64,000 nt of DNA. It comes from Opitutia bacterium. Its GTDB lineage: Bacteria; Verrucomicrobiota; Verrucomicrobiia; Opitutales; Opitutaceae. A program made the translations under genes and the position numbers. The stretch lies in contig JACPPI010000031.1 of NCBI GenBank assembly GCA_016190985.1, positions 62,001 through 126,000 on the forward strand, in the 5' to 3' direction. The notes beneath the pieces are model-generated. The model was not told where the DNA came from. It searched no databases and saw only the letters and a list, made by a program, of their open reading frames with translations. This document shows positions 8,951-18,022 of this stretch, piece by piece. Every line of letters begins with the position of its first letter. Within the stretch, counting starts at the first letter, position 1.

Positions 8951-8971
8951 GAAAGCAAAATCAACCCGCGC

Positions 8972-10741
8972 TCACTCCACGCCCGGCGCGAGCACCGGCT
9001 TCAGCGACTGGCTCTTCACGCGGATGCCGGCGAGCTTGGCCACGACCGTCGCCGCGTGTTCGGTGGCCACGTCGACATTGGTGTGCTCCTCGTGGATGTC
9101 GATCGCGCCGACGACCTGGGCCGGCAGGCGGGTGACGCCGGCGATCTTGCCGACGAGGTCCGCCGGCGTGACGAGCTGGGCGCGCCCGATGTTGAAGGTC
9201 ACCGTCGTGAAGCCCGGCTCGCGGCCCGTGCGGGCCTGGCGCTCGAAGCCCCCGCGCTTCTGCGCGGCGAACTTGTCGCCGGAGGGCTTTCCATGGGTGG
9301 AGCGCGCCGACCCCAGCGCGCTGGCTGAAGTCGCCTTCGCGGGAAACGCGCTGGGGTCGGCGCGCTCCACCTTGGCTGCTTTCGGCGCCTCGTTCTTCGC
9401 AATGCGCTCGGCCTTGGTGCCGGGCCCCTTGGCGGGCGGCACGTCCGCGCCCGAACCCTGCTGCAACAGGTGGATGAGGGCGGACGCGACGTCGGTGCTG
9501 GTGTAGCCCTGCTCGATCAGCCGCTGGACCATCTGGTCGTGCGCCCGGAATTTCTTTTCCTCCAGCGTGGCGCGGAGTTTCTCGAAGAACACGTTGCCCC
9601 TGGCCTCCTCGACCTCGTCCATCGACGGCACTCGCTCGCGGCGGATCTTGAGCCGGCCAAAATGGATCATGTTCTGCATCTTGTAGAGCTCGCGGCCGGC
9701 CACGAAGGTGAAGGCCATGCCCTGCTTGCCCGCGCGGCCGGTGCGCCCGATGCGGTGCGTGTAGTCCTCGGCGTCGTTCGGCAGGTCGAAGTTGAACACC
9801 ACCTCGAGGTCGTCCACGTCGAGCCCGCGCGCGGCGACGTCGGTCGCGACCAGAAACTCAAAGCCGCGGCGCCGGAACTTGTCCATCACCCGCGTGCGCT
9901 GCGCCTGCGTGATGTCGCCGTGCAGCCGGTCCGTCGAGTAGCCGCGGGCGTGCAAGTGCTCGTCCAGCTCGTCGACCATGATCTTGGTGCTGCAAAAAAT
10001 GATGCCGAAGCGGAAGTCGTGCAGGTCGATCAGGCGCGTCAGCAGCTCGATCTTCGAGCGCCGGTCCACCTCGAAATAGATCTGCTCGACCTGCGGCGCG
10101 TTCTGGGCGTGCGCCTCGATGCGCACCCACACCGGGTCGCGGGTGTAGCGCTTGATCAGGTCCTGGATCAGGCGCGGCATCGTCGCCGAGAAGAACAGGC
10201 ACTGCCGTTCCGCGGGCACCGACTTGAGGATGTGCTCGATGTCGTCGCGGAAACCCATGTCGAGCATCCGGTCCACCTCGTCGAGCACGACGACCTTGAG
10301 CGCGTCGAGCTTCAGCGTGCCGCGCGCCATGTGGTCCATGACGCGGCCGGGTGTGCCGATGACGACCTGCGCGCCGGCGTGGAGCGCGCGGAACTGCCGC
10401 TCGTAGCTCTGGCCGCCGTAGATCGGCACCTCCATGAGGCCCTTCTTGAAGAACGCCAGCTTGCCGAACTCCTCCGCCACCTGCACCGCCAGCTCGCGCG
10501 TCGGGCAGAGCACGAGCACCTGCACCTGGCGCATCTTCACGTCCACCTTTTCGATGGCCGGGATGGCGAACGCCGCGGTCTTGCCCGAGCCCGTGGCCGA
10601 CTGGCCGATCACGTCCTTGCCCGCCAGCCCGTGCGGAATGACCGCGGTCTGGATGGGCGAGGCTTCCTCGAATCCCATCTTGTCCACGGCTTTCAGTATC
10701 TCGGGCGAGAGGCCGAGCTCGTTGAACGGGCGTTTTTCCAT
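8972..10741 (-). CDS. DEAD-box RNA helicase, DeaD/CsdA-like, with C-terminal RNA-binding domain
   Basis: This 589-residue ATP-dependent RNA helicase probably serves ribosome assembly or cold-shock RNA remodelling. Helicase motifs are in order: Q motif region (FNELGLSPEI), ATGSGKT (I), PTRELA (Ia), GTPGR (Ib), DEVD (II, the D-E-A-D position reads DEVD), SAT (III), IIFCST (IV), VATDVAARGLD (V) and HRIGRTGRAG (VI). A basic linker leads to a C-terminal DbpA-type RNA-binding fold (FNIGRAQLVTPADLVGKI). The linker contains about 25 residues translated from an intergenic-type inverted repeat (family A, 9296-9371) in frame. The start is placed at MEKRPFNEL; upstream codons lie in another repeat. It is divergent from a second DEAD-box helicase. 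Confidence 0.93.
   Translation of the reverse strand: MEKRPFNELGLSPEILKAVDKMGFEEASPIQTAVIPHGLAGKDVIGQSATGSGKTAAFAIPAIEKVDVKMRQVQVLVLCPTRELAVQVAEEFGKLAFFKKGLMEVPIYGGQSYERQFRALHAGAQVVIGTPGRVMDHMARGTLKLDALKVVVLDEVDRMLDMGFRDDIEHILKSVPAERQCLFFSATMPRLIQDLIKRYTRDPVWVRIEAHAQNAPQVEQIYFEVDRRSKIELLTRLIDLHDFRFGIIFCSTKIMVDELDEHLHARGYSTDRLHGDITQAQRTRVMDKFRRRGFEFLVATDVAARGLDVDDLEVVFNFDLPNDAEDYTHRIGRTGRAGKQGMAFTFVAGRELYKMQNMIHFGRLKIRRERVPSMDEVEEARGNVFFEKLRATLEEKKFRAHDQMVQRLIEQGYTSTDVASALIHLLQQGSGADVPPAKGPGTKAERIAKNEAPKAAKVERADPSAFPAKATSASALGSARSTHGKPSGDKFAAQKRGGFERQARTGREPGFTTVTFNIGRAQLVTPADLVGKIAGVTRLPAQVVGAIDIHEEHTNVDVATEHAATVVAKLAGIRVKSQSLKPVLAPGVE
9296..9371. repeat. family A inverted repeat inside the helicase coding sequence
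   Basis: Arms GGTGGAGCGCGCCGACCCCA and its complement ending GTCGGCGCGCTCCACC match the intergenic family A copies. Here the element lies within the reading frame and is translated as the helicase linker without disrupting it. Confidence 0.85.
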
Positions 10742-10795
10742 GTCTGCCACTGTGGTGTCGTCCGCCAAAAAAGAGAGCCCAAAGTTTGAATTGGA

Positions 10796-10862
10796 GGCGG
10801 GACCATCAGTCCCGCGAGGCCTTGCGCTTATTATATCCCGCGGGACTAATGGTCCCGCCTCC
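10796..10862. repeat. inverted repeat between the divergent helicases
   Basis: The arms GGCGGGACCATCAGTCCCGC and GCGGGACTAATGGTCCCGCC surround an AT-rich centre (TTATTATA). It sits in the shared promoter region of two divergent DEAD-box genes and would form a long cruciform or hairpin. Confidence 0.8.
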
Positions 10863-10919
10863 ACGAATAAGGCATAATTACCTCGCGTCAGGCGCCCTTT
10901 GCCCGGCTAATGGCCCGCT

Positions 10920-12284
10920 ATGCCATTTTCCAAGCTCGGGCTCACGCCCGCCCTATTGAACGGTGTGAAGGCCATGGGCTACACCGATCCGACGCCCATC
11001 CAGCTCCGCGCCATCCCCGTCGTGCTCGGAGGCGGCGACCTCATCGGCTCGGCCCAGACCGGCACGGGCAAGACCGCGGCCTTCGCCCTGCCCGTCCTCG
11101 CCCGCCTCGGCAAACACGAGGCCCGCGGCCCGCGCGTGCTCGTGCTCGAGCCCACCCGCGAGCTCGCGGCGCAGGTCGAGACCGCCTTCCGCGACTTCGG
11201 CCGCTTCACCGACCTCCGCGCCACCGTCGTGCACGGCGGCGTCGGCTACGGCCGGCAACGCAGCGAGATTCAGGCCGGCACAGACATCGTCATCGCCACG
11301 CCCGGCCGCCTGATGGATTTCCTCCAGGAAAAGACCCTCCGCCTCGACGCGCTGAAGATCCTCATCCTCGACGAGGTCGACCGCATGCTCGACATGGGCT
11401 TCGTGAAGGACGTGAAGAAGATCATCGGCCTGTGCCCGCGCGAGCGGCAGACGCTGTTCTTCTCCGCCACGATTCCGCCCGAGATCGAGGACGTCGCCCG
11501 CTTCGCCCTGCGCAACCCGGCCCGCGTCGAGATCGGCGTCGCCCGCACCGTCAACCAGTCCGTCAGCCACGCGTTCTACCCGGTCACGCAGCTCAAGAAG
11601 TTCGACCTGCTCATCGCGCTGCTCGAGAAGACCGACTTCCACAGCTGCCTGATCTTTTCCCGCACCAAGCACGGCGCCGACAAGATCGCCCGCAAGCTCA
11701 AGGCCGCCAACCATTCCGTCGCCGTCCTCCACGCCAACCGCTCGCAGTCGCAGCGCGTCGAGGCGCTCGAGGGCTTCAAGTCCGGCAAATACGAGGTGAT
11801 GGTCGCCACCGACATCGCCGCCCGCGGCATCGATGTCGCCGGCGTCTCGCACGTCATCAACTACGACATCCCGGCCAACCCCGAGGATTACGTGCACCGC
11901 ATCGGCCGCACCGGCCGCGCGCAGGCCGTGGGCGACGCCTTCACGCTCACCACGCCCGAGCAGGCCGGCGAGATCCGCGCCATCGAGCGCTTCATCGGCC
12001 AGAAGGTGCCGCAGCTCAAGCTCGAGGGCTTCAACTATCACTCCGCGCCCAGCATCGGCCTGCCCGCCGCGCCGCGCTATGTCGACCCGCGCCGCGCCCA
12101 GCAACAGCAGCAGCGCGCCCCGCAAGGCCACGGCGGCGGACATCATCCCCGCCCGGCCCAGGGCCAGGCGCCGCAAGCCGCAGAGGGCAGGGCGGAGCAG
12201 CCCGCTCCCCACGGCCACGGCCAGGCTCATCCGCCCCGGCCCCGATCCGGCGGCCTGTCGCGCGGCAGCTGGCACCGCCGGTGA
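10920..12284 (+). CDS. DEAD-box RNA helicase, RhlE-like
   Basis: This 454-residue helicase has a complete two-domain core: FSKLGLTPALLNGVKAMGY with the Q motif, AQTGTGKTAAFALP (I), PTRELAAQ (Ia), TPGRLMDF (Ib), DEVDRMLDMGF (II), SATIPPE (III), LIFSRTKHGAD (IV), VATDIAARGID (V) and HRIGRTGRA (VI). A low-complexity tail rich in Gln, Pro, His and Gly (from about residue 385) is typical of RhlE-type enzymes. The role is RNA remodelling in ribosome maturation or degradosome function by family. The start follows no Shine-Dalgarno sequence. It is divergent from the DeaD-like gene, so both may answer to shared regulation, for example cold. Confidence 0.92.
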   Translation: MPFSKLGLTPALLNGVKAMGYTDPTPIQLRAIPVVLGGGDLIGSAQTGTGKTAAFALPVLARLGKHEARGPRVLVLEPTRELAAQVETAFRDFGRFTDLRATVVHGGVGYGRQRSEIQAGTDIVIATPGRLMDFLQEKTLRLDALKILILDEVDRMLDMGFVKDVKKIIGLCPRERQTLFFSATIPPEIEDVARFALRNPARVEIGVARTVNQSVSHAFYPVTQLKKFDLLIALLEKTDFHSCLIFSRTKHGADKIARKLKAANHSVAVLHANRSQSQRVEALEGFKSGKYEVMVATDIAARGIDVAGVSHVINYDIPANPEDYVHRIGRTGRAQAVGDAFTLTTPEQAGEIRAIERFIGQKVPQLKLEGFNYHSAPSIGLPAAPRYVDPRRAQQQQQRAPQGHGGGHHPRPAQGQAPQAAEGRAEQPAPHGHGQAHPPRPRSGGLSRGSWHRR

Positions 12285-12292
12285 GGGATTGC

Positions 12293-12360
12293 CAGGTGGA
12301 GCGCGTTGACCTCAGCGCGCTAAGCAGCAACAACGCGTTGGGGTCAGCGCGTTCCACCCC
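12293..12360. repeat. dispersed inverted repeat, family A copy 4
   Basis: CAGGTGGAGCGCGTTGACCT returns as GGTCAGCGCGTTCCACC nine bases after the helicase stop codon. Confidence 0.85.
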
Positions 12361-12387
12361 AACCGGCCCCGCGCTGAGGCATTAAAC

Positions 12388-12442
12388 TGTGGGAGCGAGC
12401 TTGCTCGCGACTCGGCTATCGCGAGCAAGCTCGCTCCCACAC
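12388..12442. repeat. REP palindrome pair (family B copy 2)
   Basis: Two REP units, GTGGGAGCGAGCTTGCTCGC and its reverse complement, are separated by a short spacer. The pair fills the gap between the helicase and the cyclase. Confidence 0.92.
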
Positions 12443-12505
12443 AAGCACTCCTTCCCCCAGAAATCGCTTGGCTAGGCCGCGCGCCACCGGCCATGATGCG
12501 CCGCA

Positions 12506-14749
12506 ATGTTCAGCCCCGCCCGCAAGACTTTCCGGCAGCTCTGGTGGGCGCCCCTGGTCTGCTTCGGGCTGGCGGCGGCCCTGAACGAGACCGACACCCT
12601 CCAGCAGTTCGAGTGGAAAACCCTGGACTGGCGCACGCGCTACCGGGCCGGTTTCCAGCGCCCGCCCGACCCGCGGCTGAAGCTGGTGCTCTTCGACGAC
12701 GACACCGAGGAGAACCTCGTCGCCTGGCCCGCGCCCCGCGAGTGGCACGGCCAGCTGATCGAGCTGGTCTCCGCCGCCGGCGCGCGCGTGCTGACGATGG
12801 ACATCTTCATCACCTCCGAGCGCGATCCCGCGAGCGACAAGGCCATGGCCGACGGCGTGGCGGCGGCCCGCAGTCGCGGACTTGAGGTTGTCTCCGGCGC
12901 GGTGCGCAGCGATTTCCCCACCGAGGCCGCGGAATCCTCGGCGCCGGTCCTGACCCAGCCCCTGACGCAGGTCGAGGGTGACACCAGCGGATTCGTGGCG
13001 GCGAAATTCGCGGCGCTGCCGATCCCCGTGCTGCGGGCGGTCAGCCATTACGGCCATGTCGACGTGCCCAAATACGGCGACGAGCGCGTGGTCAGCTCCG
13101 ACGGCATCCCCCGCACGCCGCCGCTCGTGGTGAAGATCGGCGACAATTACTTCCCGTCGCTCTCGCTGGCGACCGTCATGCGGTATTACGACGTGCCGGC
13201 CGCCGCCGTGCGGGTGCGCGTGGGCGACGCCATCTACCTGCCGACCAAGGAGCGGACGCTCCGCATCCCCATCGACCGCCGCGGCTGCATCCTCCTGAAC
13301 TACCGCTACGAGGCGCTGGACGCGGAATCCGTCTTCCCGACCCTGGGCTACCGCGCGCTGCTGCTCGGCCTGTATGCGAAATACGTGCAGCCCGATCCCG
13401 CCGCCGCGCCGCCGCCGGACCTCAAGGGCTCCATCCTGATGGTGGGCTTGTTCGAGACCGGCAACGCCGACTCGACGCCGTCGCCCCGGGCCGAGTTCAC
13501 CCCCGCCCCGCTCATCCACCTGAACATCATCAACAGCATCCTGACCGAGGACTACGCGCGCCGGGTGCCCGCGTGGCTCATCTGGGGCACGGCGCTGGTG
13601 CTCGGTTACGCGGGGCTGTTCGCGCTCGCGGACCGCTCGGTGCTCACCCTGCTCGGCGGCGCGGTGCTCGGGGCCGTCAGCTACTCCGCGCTCTGCCTGT
13701 GGGGATGGACGATGCACAGCTGGTGGTTCGAACTCGTGGCGCCGCTGGCCGGCTTCGGCGCGCTGCAATTCGTGATCATCGGCCGCCGCGTCATGCAGGA
13801 GCAGAAGGCCAAACAGGAGATGAAGGGCATGTTCGGCGCCTACCTCTCGCCGGCGGTGGTCAACCAGCTGATCAAGTCCGGCCAGCAGCCGCAGCTCGGC
13901 GGCCACACCGAGGAGATCACGGCCTACTTCAGCGACATCCAGGGCTACTCGACCTTTTCCGAAAAAGTCACCGCCGCGCGCCTCGTCGAGCTGTTGAACG
14001 AATACCTCACCGTCTGCACCGACATCATCCAGGAGGAGGGCGGCACGCTCGACAAATACATCGGCGACGCCGTCGTCGCCATGTTCGGCGCGCCCATCCC
14101 GGTCAAGGACCACGCCTACCGCGCCTGCGTGGCCGCCCTGCGCGTGCAGCGCGCGCTCGGCCGGCTCCGCGAGAAATGGACGGCCCAGGGCGAGGAGTGG
14201 CCGCTCACCGTCCGCCAGATGCGCTCGCGCATCGGCCTCAACACCGGCAACGCCGTCGTCGGCAACATGGGCAGCCGCACCCGCTTCAACTACACCATGA
14301 CGAGCGACGACGTGAACCTCGCCGCCCGCATGGAGTCGGGCGCGAAAAGCTGGGGCGCCTTCAGCATGTGCACCGAGGCGACGAAAATCGCCTGCGAGAC
14401 CCACGGCGGCGACCGCATCGTGTTCCGCCCCCTCGGCCGCATCGTCGTCAAGGGCCGCTCGTCGGCCGTGCCCATCCACGAGCTGACCGGATTGAAGGAT
14501 GACGTGACCGACCGGACGCGCGAGTGCCTCGCCGTGTTTGCCGACGGCCTCGCCCGCTACCATGCCCGCGACTGGGCCGGCGCGCTGGAGTGTTTCAAGC
14601 GCAGCGAGCTGCTCGAACCCCTGCGCCCCGGCGTCTCCCCCGGCGTGAACGCCAACCCCTCCCTCGCCTACATCGACCTGGTGAGCGATTGCCTGGTCAA
14701 CCCGCCGCCGGAAGACTGGGGCGGCGTCTACATCATGAAGGAGAAGTGA
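12506..14749 (+). CDS. CHASE2-domain class III adenylate cyclase
   Basis: This 747-residue membrane enzyme should make cAMP in response to an extracytoplasmic signal. After one N-terminal membrane helix (about 11-27), a CHASE2 sensor spans about residues 30-345. Three membrane helices follow (about 350-430), then a cytoplasmic class III cyclase domain. Catalytic residues are visible: metal-binding Asp477 (FSDIQGYS) and Asp521 (DKYIGDAVVAMFGAP), adenine-selecting Lys517 and Asp601 (in TSDDVNLAARM), and downstream Asn605 and Arg609. The pair Lys/Asp favours ATP over GTP. A C-terminal extension of about 80 residues (tetratricopeptide-like, ARYHARDWAGALECFKRSE) follows, as in many members. No cAMP receptor is adjacent. 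Confidence 0.9.
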   Translation: MFSPARKTFRQLWWAPLVCFGLAAALNETDTLQQFEWKTLDWRTRYRAGFQRPPDPRLKLVLFDDDTEENLVAWPAPREWHGQLIELVSAAGARVLTMDIFITSERDPASDKAMADGVAAARSRGLEVVSGAVRSDFPTEAAESSAPVLTQPLTQVEGDTSGFVAAKFAALPIPVLRAVSHYGHVDVPKYGDERVVSSDGIPRTPPLVVKIGDNYFPSLSLATVMRYYDVPAAAVRVRVGDAIYLPTKERTLRIPIDRRGCILLNYRYEALDAESVFPTLGYRALLLGLYAKYVQPDPAAAPPPDLKGSILMVGLFETGNADSTPSPRAEFTPAPLIHLNIINSILTEDYARRVPAWLIWGTALVLGYAGLFALADRSVLTLLGGAVLGAVSYSALCLWGWTMHSWWFELVAPLAGFGALQFVIIGRRVMQEQKAKQEMKGMFGAYLSPAVVNQLIKSGQQPQLGGHTEEITAYFSDIQGYSTFSEKVTAARLVELLNEYLTVCTDIIQEEGGTLDKYIGDAVVAMFGAPIPVKDHAYRACVAALRVQRALGRLREKWTAQGEEWPLTVRQMRSRIGLNTGNAVVGNMGSRTRFNYTMTSDDVNLAARMESGAKSWGAFSMCTEATKIACETHGGDRIVFRPLGRIVVKGRSSAVPIHELTGLKDDVTDRTRECLAVFADGLARYHARDWAGALECFKRSELLEPLRPGVSPGVNANPSLAYIDLVSDCLVNPPPEDWGGVYIMKEK

Positions 14750-14779
14750 GCATCCCCGGCGCAACGCCGGCTTTGTCTT

Positions 14780-14880
14780 TGTGGGAGCGAACTTGCTCGC
14801 GACTCTGCCAACCCTGGGGGGAGTGAGTTCTTGTCCGGCCGTAGCTGCTTGGGCGACGGCTGTTGCTCGCGACAGTCGCC
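14780..14880. repeat. degenerate REP copies (family B copy 3)
   Basis: One recognisable unit (GTGGGAGCGAACTTGCTCGC, 14780-14799) is followed by eroded partners near 14821 and 14863 (TTGCTCGCGACAG). This looks like a decaying REP cluster. Confidence 0.65.
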
Positions 14881-14898
14881 CCCAGCGTTCAGGTCTTT

Positions 14899-14968
14899 CA
14901 CCACGGATTTCGCGGATGGTCACGGATCAGTCGGTATTAATCCGTATCCATCCGGGCCATCCGTGGCC
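14899..14968. repeat. dispersed inverted repeat, family E
   Basis: CACCACGGATTTCGCGGATG returns as CCATCCGGGCCATCCGTGG. A half copy lies at 62489-62523. Between the cyclase and the FecR gene (14750-15144) I see only this and eroded REP units, then about 170 bases that must hold the FecR promoter. Confidence 0.75.
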
Positions 14969-15144
14969 AAAGAAGAAGGGAGTCAATCCCACCAAAGTCC
15001 AGGAACCCGCGTAACCTCCCTGCCCCCCAGCGGCATCCGCCTTCGGCCATTCCTATTTCGTTTAATTCAGGACTTGCTCTGCGGCGCGAAACTGCGAATT
15101 TATTGCACGAACACAGCTCCCAGCTCCCCGATACCTTTTTAATC

Positions 15145-16041
15145 ATGAATACACGCAAACTGCTCGTCTCCCTCTTTGTCGGCCTGGTCACTCTGACCTC
15201 CGCAGCCTTCGCCCAGACGCAGGCCGCTGCGGCCACCATCGCCCGCTTCTCCGGCAATGTCACCGCCGTGTTGCCCGACGGCAGCAGCGTGACCGTGACG
15301 CAGGGCATGCAACTGCCGCAGGGCACCACCCTCACCACGGGGGACAAGTCCGACGCCTATCTCGTCACCCACGGCGACACCACCTCGGTCGTCACGCAGA
15401 ACAGCGAGGTCACCGTCGCGGAAACCTCTATCACGTCCTCCGGCGGCCAGGTGACCAAGCAGACGACCACCCTCGACCTCAAGAGCGGCAATCTCGTGGC
15501 CAAGCTCAACCCCGCCAAGAAGAGCGTGAACAACTACAGCGTCCGCACCCCCAAGGGCGTGGCCGCCGCCCGCGGCACCGTGTTTTCCGTCACCTACAAT
15601 AACCAGACCTACCGCATCACTGTCGCCAACGGCACTGTTTCCTTCACCTCGCCCACTGACGGCGCTCAGGTGAGCATCTCGGGCGGCCAGTTGAGCGTGG
15701 ATGGTGTCGTGACTCCCATCTCCAAACAATCTGGCGAAGGCGCGGCCTTGACCAAACAAGAGCTCGCGATCGTGGCCGCCACGGTCGCCGTGGCCGCCGC
15801 CAACAACATCGGCGGCACGACTTCCGCCGAGGCCCAGAGCATCATCACCACCATCATTCAGGCCGCGCCGGAGGCGGCGGCGGCGATCCAGGCCGCGGTG
15901 CAGGCCAGCGCCCCGAGCATCAGCTCCGCCGTCCAGACGATCATCAACAACAACGAGGCGGCCAAGGAGGCGGTGAAAGACACCCCACCGCCGCCCACCC
16001 CGCAGCCGATCGACAACACCACGGTCAGCCGCTCGGGCTGA
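15145..16041 (+). CDS. exported FecR-domain protein
   Basis: The 298-residue protein starts with a clear signal peptide (MNTRKLLVSLFVGLVTLTSA, cleavage probably after AFA). A FecR-type beta domain follows: AAAATIARFSGNVTAVLPDG, then the hallmark SVRTPKGVAAARGTVFSVTY at about 132-151. The rest is a low-complexity Ala/Ile-rich region (about 205-275) and a Pro-rich tail. No sigma or TonB genes adjoin, so it is unlikely to be a classical iron-signalling FecR anti-sigma; stand-alone FecR proteins of this kind are common and uncharacterised. The start is at 15145, where the signal peptide begins. It is followed by a strong terminator. Confidence 0.85.
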   Translation: MNTRKLLVSLFVGLVTLTSAAFAQTQAAAATIARFSGNVTAVLPDGSSVTVTQGMQLPQGTTLTTGDKSDAYLVTHGDTTSVVTQNSEVTVAETSITSSGGQVTKQTTTLDLKSGNLVAKLNPAKKSVNNYSVRTPKGVAAARGTVFSVTYNNQTYRITVANGTVSFTSPTDGAQVSISGGQLSVDGVVTPISKQSGEGAALTKQELAIVAATVAVAAANNIGGTTSAEAQSIITTIIQAAPEAAAAIQAAVQASAPSISSAVQTIINNNEAAKEAVKDTPPPPTPQPIDNTTVSRSG

Positions 16042-16062
16042 TAACGCCCTGCTCCTCTTTCC

Positions 16063-16089
16063 AGCCGGCCCACCCGGGCCGGCTTTTTT
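16063..16089 (+). terminator. rho-independent terminator after the FecR gene
   Basis: GCCGGCCC (16064-16071) and GGGCCGGC (16076-16083) form an eight-pair stem with a four-base loop followed by six T. It shows that the FecR gene is not co-transcribed with threonine synthase. Confidence 0.9.
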
Positions 16090-16128
16090 GTGCCTGCATC
16101 CGGCGCGCATAGCCGCTCTGCTCTAGCC

Positions 16129-17295
<1,167 letters not shown>

Positions 17296-17304
17296 GTTGG
17301 GAAG

Positions 17305-17370
17305 AGTCGCGAGCAAGCTCGCTCCCACAAATGATTCATCCCCTGTGGGAGCGAGCTTGCTCGCGACAGT
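17305..17370. repeat. REP pair upstream of the RAYT gene
   Basis: Two REP units, minus-oriented at 17305-17330 and plus-oriented at 17344-17369, are separated by 13 bases ending ATCCCCT. Each contains the core GTGGGAGCGAGCTTGCTCGC. They abut the transposase gene. Confidence 0.93.
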
Positions 17371-17391
17371 CCGGCGCTTAGTGATCGATCC

Positions 17392-17916
17392 ATGGTCCAC
17401 GATCCGACCAAAGGCTACCGCGCACTCCGGGAGGGCCGGTTCTCGCAGGCCGGGGCGCTTTACTTTCTCACCTACTGCACGACCGGACAAAAGGCGGGAC
17501 TGACCGAGGGAATGATACCGGGTATCGTGCGTCAGGAATGGCACGCGCTGAAGGCCGACGGGGTTTGCACCCTGCGCTGCGGCACCATCATGCCCGACCA
17601 TGTTCACCTGCTGGTCGAGCTTGGCGCCAAACTCACTTTGTCCAGGGCCGTCGCGAGACTGAAGTCCCGCACGACGTCGGCCCTGCGGGTCGAGGGGTTG
17701 TCATGGCAGGCCGGCTATTTTGACCGCCGGGTTCGACCGGAGGAGGACCTCCTGCCCTATTTCTTCTACATTTTCCTGAATCCCTACCGGGCGAAACTTG
17801 TTCCCGCGGGAACTGAATGGCCTTGGTTTACCTGTGAGACCGCGGACCGGGAATGGTTTTTGCCCTTGCTGGATGATGGGCGACCAGAACCGGCTTGGTT
17901 AGCTGATCTGCCCTGA
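17392..17916 (+). mobile_element. rayT: REP-associated tyrosine transposase (RAYT, Y1/HUH family)
   Basis: The 174 residues form a Y1-transposase domain of the REP-associated group. The HUH metal-binding motif is MPDHVHLLVE (His70 and His72) and the catalytic tyrosine is Tyr126 in YIFLNPYRAKL, close to the family signature YIHLNPVRA. RAYTs nick single-stranded REP hairpins and are thought to have spread and then been domesticated with REP elements. The gene is bracketed by REP pairs of the same sequence found at 7.4, 12.4 and 14.8 kb, so it is the probable mobiliser of family B. The frame is intact. The element interrupts the space between thrC and purM without breaking either gene. Confidence 0.9.
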
Positions 17917-18020
17917 GAGTCGCGAGCAAGCTCGCTCCCACAACAAGACAATCGATCCCGGCCAAACGAGTTCGCTCGCGACTCGTGATCCCCTGTGGGA
18001 GCGAGCTTGCTCGCGACTTG
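17917..18020. repeat. REP cluster downstream of the RAYT gene
   Basis: A minus-oriented REP (17917-17942), a degenerate central unit (ACGAGTTCGCTCGCGACTCG, 17967-17986) and a plus-oriented REP (17994-18018) lie between the transposase and purM. The layout mirrors the upstream side, including the ATCCCCTGTGGG join. Confidence 0.9.
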
Positions 18021-18022
18021 CC

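Noticed and set aside
12416-14923. A long minus-strand frame opposite the CHASE2 cyclase
   Set aside because: It has shadow-type composition with no motifs and crosses REP sequences at both ends; the cyclase on the + strand is certain.
15145-16041. FecR protein as a component of a sigma/FecR/TonB iron-signalling system
   Set aside because: There is no ECF sigma or TonB receptor gene beside it, and it has a cleavable signal peptide instead of the anti-sigma N-terminus.
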